Made by a program: the position numbers and the translations under genes
Part shown: piece by piece, positions 55,536 through 64,000 of the stretch
Layout of the letters: each line of letters starts with the position of its first letter
How positions within the stretch are numbered: the stretch's first letter is position 1
From: Ophiocordyceps camponoti-saundersi (nom. inval.)
Taxonomy: Eukaryota; Ascomycota; Sordariomycetes; Hypocreales; Ophiocordycipitaceae
Length of the DNA stretch: 64,000 nucleotides
Assembly: GCA_003339415.1 (NCBI GenBank)
Contig: PDHQ01000060.1
Location: 108,902-172,901 of the forward strand
Direction of reading: 5' to 3'
The notes under the pieces: generated by a model
The model's database searches: none
What the model was told of the DNA's origin: nothing
The model's input: the letters and a program-made list of their open reading frames with translations, nothing else

Positions 55536-57177
55536 TTCTCTGAATGGATGATGGCGCAGCAAAAGAGCTCCCATGAACTGATGCAGAAAATGTCTCTCTC
55601 CCTTCCTCTCCCTCCCTCTCTTTTTGAGAGAGCTGAAATGCGAGATGCTCAGCACTAGCACGATTCCAGATAGCTCCTGCATATCATGTCATGTGACTGA
55701 GGCTCGCTCGGGGATTAAAAGGCCTTAAGTAAGCTAGGCCAAGCGCGAAGACGCGTCGCGGCTATATATTCGCGCAAGTTTCGCGATTAGAGGAGAATAG
55801 CTGAGTCAGCAACACCTCCCTGGCGCCAAGAAAAAAGACTACATCCCTTGAATTCCAGACGGTGCAAAGAGGAATCAGGATCGGCCTTTTGCCCTTTGTT
55901 AAGCCACGCTCCGCCCGATCTCTCCTCGTGGGCTTTCAGCCGTTGCCGGCTCGACCTGTGTTCAATATGTTTTCTTCCTTTTATCCGGGGAGAGGATAGG
56001 CGCGGTCAGGTCGGCCTGCGGGAAGGGCAGCGTGTCTTCGTCTCGGTGCTGTCGACGACGCTGGCCTCTTTGCTATCTGGTCTTGGCGGGTGAAATGAGC
56101 CTCGGCCGTCGGCAATTGCCGTCGAGGTTTTCCATCCTATGGCGGGGGTTATTAGAGGAAAGCGGCGGCGGGCCGATCCATCCATAGGAACGACGAGACG
56201 CGCTTTCATCTAATGTTAAGAGGTTTTCGTCGTGCTTGTGTTTGCTGCATGTTATAGGCTATGTGTACACACATATGTACATGCATTGCATGTAGTACAT
56301 ACATACCTAGATATATCTGTAGGTAGGTAGTTATTATTGACGCCAACCAAGGTTGATAATGCGACGGCCTCCTTCAAAACCCCTTCTGATGAGGACAACA
56401 AGAATAATAGTTCCTTTTCTTTTTGCCCCTTCGGTCTCGCCCCCCTTCTCGTCATTGGTGTCCCGGTGGCGGGGATACGGTGTGCCCCGGCAACTGGAAT
56501 GCATTGTGAACGGTGTTCCGCCAGCTCTCAGTAGTATAAGCCGATAAGGTACAACTCTCTTACTCTCGCTCAATCTCGCTCTCGCTCTCTCTCTCTCTCT
56601 CTTTTATTACATGCATGGTTTTTCTGCTCTTGCCCTGCGAACTCTGTACATACTCGTGGCTACAAGGTACAGGGAGGGAGGTAATAATTGTTGGGCGTAG
56701 TCCAGTACTGGCGACCAGTGCCAGGCGCTCTAGGCAGGCACTGGGGCTCCCTCCAGGCCATCCCTGATGTCTCCCCCAAAACACCACCCGCCACTGCTGA
56801 GGGTAAACATTGCATTCCATCCCCAAGTTCTATCTCGCACCATTCGTTCGCTACCACTTCATTGTCGCCCACAGGCTTACCTGGGCCTCGTCTGAAACCC
56901 TTTTTTTCTTTGCTCTCGGTCACTTCTCCGCCGCCACTCCCTCACCCTCTCTCTCCTCACTCACCCTCTCTCTCTCTCTCTCTCGTTTCCCCCCCTCTCT
57001 CCTCTCTCAGGCGTTTCTTCATCCTTTGCCTCAGTCTTTTTTTCTTCGTTTCTTTTTTTGCGTGTTTCTTCTTTGCTTTCTCTACAGAACACCTCGGCTA
57101 CAAAGCAGCTGCTCCTTATCTCGATTCACTGAGCTGGCGCGTCGTAGCATGTGCTGAACTACTGGCGTCGACTCACC
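55536..57177. other. 1.6-kb upstream region of the Hsl1-type kinase gene
   Basis: No gene is supported. It contains a palindromic AP-1-like site (GCTGAGTCAGC, 55800-55810), MCB- and SCB-like motifs and CT-rich leader sequence just before the kinase ATG. Confidence 0.5.
55751..55785. promoter_or_regulatory. MCB- and SCB-like G1/S promoter motifs
   Basis: ACGCGT at 55751-55756 matches the MluI cell-cycle box. TTTCGCG at 55779-55785 is the complement of CGCGAAA, the Swi4/6 cell-cycle box. They lie 1.4 kb upstream of the kinase gene and 0.9 kb from SMC5, both cell-cycle genes. Short motifs of this kind also arise by chance. Confidence 0.3.
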
Positions 57178-60100
57178 ATGGCCGACGCCGCGGGCCCCAA
57201 GGTCCGCTCGCCCTTGGCCGAGACCACGAACCGCATCAACTCGCCTCATCCGAATGCCGATTCGCAGGCCAACAAGCCTCGTCACGACCAGACTGAGGCC
57301 CGTCATGCCTCGTCGAGCTCCAAGGCGGCCGCAACGCGTGGCCAGCAGCACAACGCGCACCGCTCAGCCGTGCTGAACCCGCCCCAGCCCATCGATGACG
57401 CCAAGAGGCTATCCCAAGCCTCGTACGCGTCCACGTCGAGCAGTCGCAGCAAGAAAAATTACAAGACGCACATTGGGCCATGGCAGCTCGGCCGCACCCT
57501 GGGCAAGGGCTCATCGGCCCGAGTCAGGCTATGTCGTCACAGCGTCACCAATCAGCTCGCCGCCGTCAAGATCGTCAACAGACGCATGGCTTATCTGGTC
57601 CAGGACAGCAGCCTGGCTGCTCTGAGCAAGTGGGATAGCAGCCTCCCCGACGAGATCAATGGCGAAATGCGCGTTCCCATGGCCATTGAACGCGAGGTAG
57701 CCATTCTCAAGCTCATTGAACATCCCAACATCATGAAGCTCTACGACATTTGGGAGAATCGCTCCGAAATGTAAGCATCTTGTCCCCCTTTCTGTAACGC
57801 TACAGCTATGCTAACGTGAGAGGCAGATACCTGATTCTCGAGTATATCGACCAGGGCGACCTGTTCACCTTTATCAACTCCAAGGGACGCCTGTCTGAGG
57901 AGGTGTCCATGTACTTCTTCCGGCAGATGATCAGCGCCATCACTTACTGTCATTCGTTCAACGTCTGCCACCGTGACCTGAAGCCCGAGAACATCCTCAT
58001 CACGGCAGATCTGCAGATCAAGATCGCCGACTTCGGCATGGCCGCCCTCCACCAAACGGCTAATCACCAGCTCGCCACGGCCTGCGGCAGCCCTCATTAC
58101 GCCGCTCCCGAGCTTCTCAAGAACCGTCAGTATCGCGGCGATCGCGCCGACATCTGGAGTCTAGGCGTCATCCTCTATGCCATGCTCTCGGCCACGCTTC
58201 CCTTCGACGACCCGGATCTGCGCGTCATGATGGCCAAGACGAAAAAGGGTCACTACGAGATGCCCAAATGCCTCACGCCCGAGGCGGAGGATCTCATCCG
58301 ACGCATGCTCCAAGTCAACCCCGACCGCCGCATCTCCCTCAAGGACATCTGGCGCCATCCGGTGGTGCAAAAGTATAGTTATCTCGACGAGTTTGGCGAC
58401 AACAGCGGCCAACTACCAGATACGCGCAAGGGCTTCCAGTACACGCCCGTGCCGCCCGCCGATATTGACCCCCAGCTGCTGCGGCAGCTTCGTTCCATGT
58501 GGCACATGTTCAGCGAGCAGGACTTGGCTTTTAAGCTGTCGTGCGAAGAGTGAGTCGAAACCGCGCCGAGTCGATGGAGTTGATTGATGTGAACTAACGT
58601 CGCGTCTAGGCCCAACGACCAGAAGGCCTTTTACTGGTTGCTCTTTAATTACCGAGACCAGCAACTCGAGGACTTCAAGCCGGAGCTGGCCCACTCGATG
58701 AGCGATTATCACCATCTCAAGCCTGGCATCTGGAAGAAGCGCGTGTCGACTTGCCAATTCGCGCAGACTCGCGCCGACGGACACGGCCGTTCCGTCTCGC
58801 GCTTCACCGTCATCTCCAACGCCGCCGACACCGAGGCCGAGACAGACAAAAGCTACGATCCTTACCGGGGGAGCCGCATCCTCAAGCGGTGCGACTCGGA
58901 AGTCAGCCACGCCAAGATTGTCATCCACCGAGACCCCAATGGGGCGTCGGGGTCGTCGCAGGCGGCGGCGGTGAGAGTGCGCAGCAGCTCGGGCGCCCGC
59001 GGCGTCAGGGTCAGCTCGGGACGAACTTCCATGACCACCAGGCAGTCTTCCAGAGGCTCCCTGGCGTCGCTCCGCAGCAGCAGACAAGGTACACCTCACG
59101 TCGTGGGGCCCAGCTTGCGGCACAAGCGAGGCGTCGACTTTAGCCACATCCGCAAGCGGTCCGCCTCGACGGGACTCAAGGCCACGACAGTCTCGCAGCG
59201 CGTGAGCTCGTCGGGCGCAGCAAAGGAATCCACGCAGCGAATCGAATCATCTCGGTCGGGAACGCCCGACATGCCCAAGCTGGCAGACGGCACGTATCCC
59301 AAGGCCAAGGGTGCGCCGGTGACGCAAGTCGTCGTCAAGGGTCGCGGCGGCGTTTCCATGATCTTTAACGAAGAGCTGCGCCACTTCAGCAAGAACTGTG
59401 CGCAAGACTGCGACAAGGCGTTCCGGAGCCCTTTGATGGAAGACGAATCGATTGGCGGATCCTGGACGGAGGCGGACAGGAAGCGACGCGGATCAACTCC
59501 TTTTTCCCTGGCGCTCGACAGCCCCACGGCGACGCCTGCGACGGATAATTCAAACGCCTCGTGGCAGAGTCGACCCTTGCCAAAGGTGCCGCTCGAGAAC
59601 GCGGCCAAGGACGGGTCTCGGACGGTCGCGTCGCCGTTACTCTCGTCCGACGACGACGAAGACGATGGCGAAGACGGCGATTTCGCCGACGACGAGGTTA
59701 CCAGGCTGGCCGTTCCCGTCCTCCTCACGAGACAGGGCGATCGTCGCGTCGCGTCTGCGCCGGCATATACTCAGATGACGCGGAAGCTGTCGACGCTGCC
59801 GTCGATCAAGGAGAACGCAGGCGACGGAGCGCGGATCGTCTCGGCCCCGCCTCACGGCTCTGCGCCCGATAGGAACCTCGGCGTGGAGTACCTTGACAAG
59901 GTTGAGCATTCGATCCGTATCGTCCATTCACCGGGCCCCTCAGGTCCCGTCGAGGCGCCCAAGCCGCTCAACGTCCGAAAGAAGACGCCGACGGAGGACG
60001 CCGGCCCCAAGCCGCAGCGGCAACTCGCGCCCGTGGTGGACAAGGAAGATTCGACAAGCGGACAAGCCACGACGACGGCACCGGCGACACAGGACGCTAC

Positions 60101-60890
60101 GGGCGCGGCGAGAAAGAAGAAGATGACGTCTTGGTTCAAGCGCACGTCCAAGGCGGAGTCTGAGGCGACGGAAAGCTCGACGACGTCGAAGCCAGCCCAC
60201 CCCTCGGAAGGGGACCTGGTGGGCGACAGCTCGAAGAAGAAGCCGTTTGGCCTACCGTTCTGGAAGAGCCATCGCAACCGGGATGCGAAGATGACGATTC
60301 CGGAAGACGAGATGGGGCCCAGACACGAAGCGCTCGTGGGCGGCCATCGCACAGCCAAGCCGACGAAGCGGCGGTCTGCTCTGGTGGAGTCGAGCTCGAG
60401 CGGGACGCGAAACATTGAGGTCAAGCAGAATTGGCTGACACGGCTATTCCGGGTCAAGCCGGCGACGAGCCACATCTGCCTGACGCTATCACGGCGACGA
60501 GCACGGCAGGAAGTGGCGATATTGCTGCGAGAGTGGCGCAAGTACGGGATCCGAGGCGTCCAAGTGGACAAGCAGCGTAACATTGTCTTTGCACGGCTCG
60601 GGGCTAAGAACTGTAAGGCGTCCCCGATGTTCCTTGTTTTCTGGTTTGAGGCTGACAGGGCGGGCGCAGATCTGGAGCTCAAGGAAGTGGAGTTTGCGGC
60701 GGAAATCATGACGGTGATTGAGCACGGGAAGAAGCAGCCGCTGAGCATCGTGCGATTCACGCAGGAGCGCGGGGCAGCGAGCAGTTTCCACCGGATAGTA
60801 GAAACGATCCGGGTCATGTTCGACAGTCGCGGCATCATCGTGACGGATAAGAACAAGCGGAAGATGATGATCAAGACGCTCAACGCGTAG
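57178..60890 (+). CDS. HSL1: Hsl1/Gin4/Cdr2-type serine/threonine protein kinase
   Basis: Three exons: join(57178..57770, 57827..58549, 58610..60890), 1198 aa. Start 57178 has CACCATGG context. The kinase domain covers about 100-400: LGRTLGKGSSARVRL (Gly loop), AAVKIV (catalytic Lys), a roughly 30-residue insert before the alpha-C Glu typical of this subfamily, HRDLKPEN (about 245), DFG (about 266) and the activation segment TACGSPHYAAPE. After it comes the ubiquitin-associated-like helix region (LRQLRSMWHMFSEQDL) shared with Gin4/Hsl1. A long disordered Ser-rich region follows. The C-terminus (about 1060-1198, from NWLTRLFRVKP) resembles the KA1 membrane-binding domain. These kinases sit at septins or cortical nodes and regulate Wee1 and morphogenesis. 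Which paralogue it is cannot be told here. Confidence 0.88.
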
Positions 60891-60956
60891 GGGCGGAGAC
60901 GAGGACGAGTACTGGACTGCTGGAAGCGGGCCGTTTCGAGAGGCCGAGAGCAGACG

Positions 60957-60989
<33 letters not shown>

Positions 60990-61778
60990 GTGCTGCGGCG
61001 CGATTACTGCCGCTCGTTACTTGTACAAGACAAGGTTGGACCGCGAAAGGAGGCCGGATGGCGATCCTGGTTCAGGTTATAATGCTTCTTTTTCTTTCTA
61101 CTTGTTCTACTTGTTTCTTCTCCCGATTCTTCTTGTTCAACCCCCTTTTTTTTGCCTTGATTTGTTTGTCATGCATTATTTTCTCTTTCTGTCTTCGCCG
61201 TCACTGTCCTCTTTTTTCTTTAATTGAGGTGCTGGATGCGATGGAGTCTGGGGGGGAAGGGGGGGGTTGGAGGTGAGGAGAAAGGGGTTGAAGGGAATGG
61301 GGAGTATAATCAACACAGTCCAACTCGTTTCTTGTTGTTCTTCTTTCTCTCGATAGGGAGGAGGGAGTGAGTGATTTTGGGTTTTGTACTCTATAAAGGA
61401 CAATGGGGGGGTTTAGGAGGCGAGACGAGGCGAGACGAGAGATGAAGACGGAAAAGAAAAAAGCATCGTGTAGGTAGTAAAAGGAAGGGGTTCCATGTTT
61501 AGTGAAGGCGCCTCTGTAGATACAGGGCTGCAGGGCACATGTACGGGGAGTCTCGGGAGGGGGGACGGTTTCCGTGATATTCCGAAAGCCGGGGTTTTCT
61601 AGGGATAGGTAGGTCTAGGCAAGCATCCATAGACGAGTCTAGGTCTTACGGGCAGTCGCCGTAGCGGTAGTCAGTACCTACCTACCTACCTACATTAGAC
61701 CACCTGAGTGGCAGCCACCCACACACACCCGCCGCCCACCGTCTCATCGACAGCCAGCCAGACCAGGACGGGAACGGG
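60891..61778. other. Intergenic region
   Basis: Kinase 3' flank and fumarase promoter. A GAC trinucleotide run lies at about 60958-60988, T-rich stretches at about 61080-61220, and a CCTA repeat at 61677-61693, about 100 bp before the fumarase ATG. Confidence 0.5.
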
Positions 61779-63588
61779 ATGCTCCGCACAGCAGCCGTCT
61801 TTCGGGCCGGCGCTCGCAGCAGCAGAGCTTTCTTTTCAGCCGGCCGAGGTTGTGTGTGTGCAGCATCCGGGGGAGTCTTTTCAACAACAGCAGCAACAGC
61901 AAGACTCACCTCTCCGGCACCGACATTCTCTGCCAGAAGAAGAGCCATCGGAGACCACCGCACCATGGCCACCGCAACCCGCACCGAGAGCGACGCCTTT
62001 GGCGAGGTAGAGGTCCCGTCAGACCGTTACTGGGGCGCGCAGACCGAGAGGTCGCTGGACAACTTTCGCATCAATCAGCCGCAGGATCGGATGCCGGCGC
62101 CCGTCGTTCGCGCCTTTGGCATCCTCAAGGGCGCCGCGGCCACGGTCAACATGCGCTTTGGACTCGGTGAGTCGAGAGTCAGCCGACAATTGTCTCGCTT
62201 TGGCTGACAATTGGACCCGGGAGGGGGGAGGGCCAAACAGACGCCAACATCGGCCGCGCCATCCAGCAAGCGGCCAAGGAGGTGGCGGACGGCAAGCTGC
62301 TGGATCACTTCCCCCTCGTCGTCTGGCAGACGGGCTCGGGCACGCAGTCCAACATGAATGCCAACGAGGTCATCGCCAATCGGGCCATCGAGCTGCTGGG
62401 CGGCCAAATGGGGAGCAAGAAGCCGGTCCACCCCAACGACCACGTCAACCGCAGCGCCTCGTCCAACGACACCTTCCCGACCGTCATGCACATCGCGGCC
62501 GTGCTCGAGCTCGAGGGCGAACTGCTGCCGGCGCTGCGCAGCCTGCGGGCCGCTCTACAGGAAAAGGTCGACGACTTCGCCGCTCGCAACATCATCAAGA
62601 TCGGACGCACCCACCTGCAGGACGCGACGCCCCTGACGCTGGCTCAGGAGTTCTCCGCCTACGTCGCTCAGCTGGACTTTGGCGCCCGGCGGGTGGAGAG
62701 CGCGCTGCCGGACCTGCGGCTGCTGGCCCAGGGCGGCACCGCCGTCGGCACGGGCATCAACACGTTCGAGGGCTTCGCCGAGGCCGTGGCCGCCGAGGTC
62801 AGCCAGATGACCGGGACGGAGTTCCGCACGGCGCCCAACAAGTTCGAGGCGCTGGCGGCTCACGACGCCATTGTCCAGGCCCACGGGTGCCTCAACACGC
62901 TGGCCGGGTCGCTGAACAAGATTGCGCAGGACGTCCGTTACCTCGGCAGCGGTCCTCGCTGCGGCCTCGGCGAGCTGATGTTGCCGGAGAACGAGCCGGG
63001 GAGCAGCATCATGCCGGGCAAGGTTAACCCGACGCAGTGCGAGGCCCTGACCATGATTTGCGCCCAGGTCATGGGCAACAACGTGGCGACGACGATTGGC
63101 GGCATGAACGGCCAGTTTGAGCTCAACGTCTACAAGCCGCTGTTGATCCGCAACCTGCTGCACAGCTCGCGCCTGCTGACGGACGGGATGAGGTCTTTTG
63201 AGAAGAATCTGGTCAAGGGACTACGAGCCAACGAGGAGAAGATAGACAGCATCATGCGGGAGTCGTGAGTTTTGTCCCCCTCCCTTTCTTTTTCCCTTGA
63301 TCCTTTTTTTTTATGTATGTGTGTGTGTGTGTAAAGAGAGTGAACGGAGGGGAGAAGGGGAGAGAGAGAGAGAGAGCTGACAGATATACATTCAACAGGT
63401 TGATGCTGGTGACGTGCCTCAATCCCAAGATTGGCTACGACATGGCCAGCAAGGTGGCGAAGAACGCGCACAAGAAGGGCTTGACGCTGAAGCAGAGCGC
63501 GCTGGAGCTGAAGGCGCTGACGGAGGAGGAGTTTGACGCTCTGGTCAAGCCGGAGTTGATGATTGGGCCTAAGCGGTACGAGGGGTAA
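61779..63588 (+). CDS. FUM1: Fumarate hydratase class II (fumarase), mitochondrial/cytosolic
   Basis: Three exons: join(61779..62166, 62241..63264, 63399..63588), 533 aa. The introns are 74 nt (GTGAGT, phase 1) and 134 nt (GTGAGT, phase 2; GA- and GT-rich). The first 62 residues are Arg/Ala/Ser-rich without acidic residues until Asp59, a mitochondrial presequence. Met63 (ATG 61965, CACCATGG) opens the conserved enzyme ([22 protein letters not shown]). Active-site motifs are [26 protein letters not shown] (about 202), [10 protein letters not shown] and the signature [15 protein letters not shown] (about 383). It hydrates fumarate to malate in the TCA cycle, with a cytosolic form used in metabolism and the DNA-damage response. 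Complete and probably functional. Confidence 0.95.
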
Positions 63589-64000
63589 TAGGTTGGTTGA
63601 AGTGTGTGTGCGTGTGTGTGTTGAAGTGAAGTGAAGTGATTGTGAGACTGCTTGGCGTATCAGCTCTCATACACACCCATATACCTACCTACCTACCTAC
63701 CTACCCAGGTAGCTAGCTAGGTAGCTAGCTATCCGGACATATTACATATTACAAAGACACACACACACACACACACGGTGCATATGTCGGCCGAAACTGG
63801 GATGAGAACTAGTCTATTTATAAGAGTATTCATATTTGCCACGGCACCTATTCCTATTAGACACGACATTCTAAAATTAGCGGTACGTACCTGATAACAA
63901 AGATAATTTTTTTTGCCCGGTACAAAGTCGTAGGACGCCTAAAGTTACTCGTAATCTATAGGTATCTATCTTTTCTGCCTACCTCTACCTACTTTTACGT
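63589..64000. other. 3' flank with simple repeats
   Basis: No gene is seen. It includes GT repeats (about 63602-63620), a CCTA repeat running into its inverted form GGTAGCTAGCTAGGTAGCTAG (63684-63731) and a CA tract (about 63757-63776). Confidence 0.55.

Noticed and set aside
62116..63027. 303-aa alternative frame within fumarase
   Set aside because: It is an Arg/Gly-rich shadow of the fumarase exon, in the wrong frame and without a domain.

Overview
The window is nuclear DNA from a filamentous ascomycete, most likely a member of the Sordariomycetes and probably of the Hypocreales (an inference from protein character; no species call is possible). The evidence is short 48-134 nt spliceosomal introns with GTRAGT-type donors and CTAAT-like branch sites, GC-rich coding sequence, fungus-specific genes (sphingolipid C9-methyltransferase, Tea1-type kelch protein, fungal AP-1-like bZIP, QDE/SAD-type RNA-dependent RNA polymerase), an intron-containing tRNA-Gly and 5S rRNA relics scattered outside any rDNA array.

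Layout. 0-6.6 kb: the 3' part of a Gly/Arg/Ser-rich membrane-associated protein, GPI13 (GPI-anchor ethanolamine-phosphate transferase, with an overlapping uORF), and HTD2 (mitochondrial fatty-acid synthesis dehydratase). 6.6-19.3 kb: a gene-poor accessory island. It carries four secreted-protein genes (a large unknown with a weak MACPF-like pattern, a secreted protein ending in an inhibitor-I9 domain, a subtilisin-like protease with no prodomain of its own, and a small cysteine-rich protein), a nested minisatellite, diverged direct repeats, a Z-DNA-prone tract, a hairpin and two 5S rRNA relics. 19.3-27.3 kb: sphingolipid C9-methyltransferase with two GC-AG introns, a very long simple-repeat-rich upstream region containing an assembly gap, a tiny Cys-rich ORF, a GPI-anchored Ser/Thr/Ala/Pro-rich protein and a PAN/coiled-coil secreted protein. 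28-43.5 kb: RNA-dependent RNA polymerase, CDP-alcohol phosphotransferase, a bZIP factor, cytosolic aspartyl-tRNA synthetase and Kog1/Raptor. 45.6-63.6 kb: Tea1-like polarity protein, Smc5, tRNA-Gly(GCC), an Hsl1/Gin4/Cdr2-type kinase and dual-start fumarase.

The core genes cover membrane lipids (GPI13, C9-methyltransferase, CDP-alcohol phosphotransferase), TOR signalling (Kog1), polarity and cell cycle (Tea1, Hsl1, Smc5), translation and central metabolism. They are interrupted by the accessory island. Its most interesting content is the same-strand pair at 9.4-13.4 kb, where the two halves expected of one proteinase-K-like zymogen (I9 prodomain, then catalytic domain) lie in the correct order but in two separate genes, each with its own signal peptide. 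All exon joins were worked out by hand from splice signals, reading phase and family resemblance. No transcript or database evidence was available.
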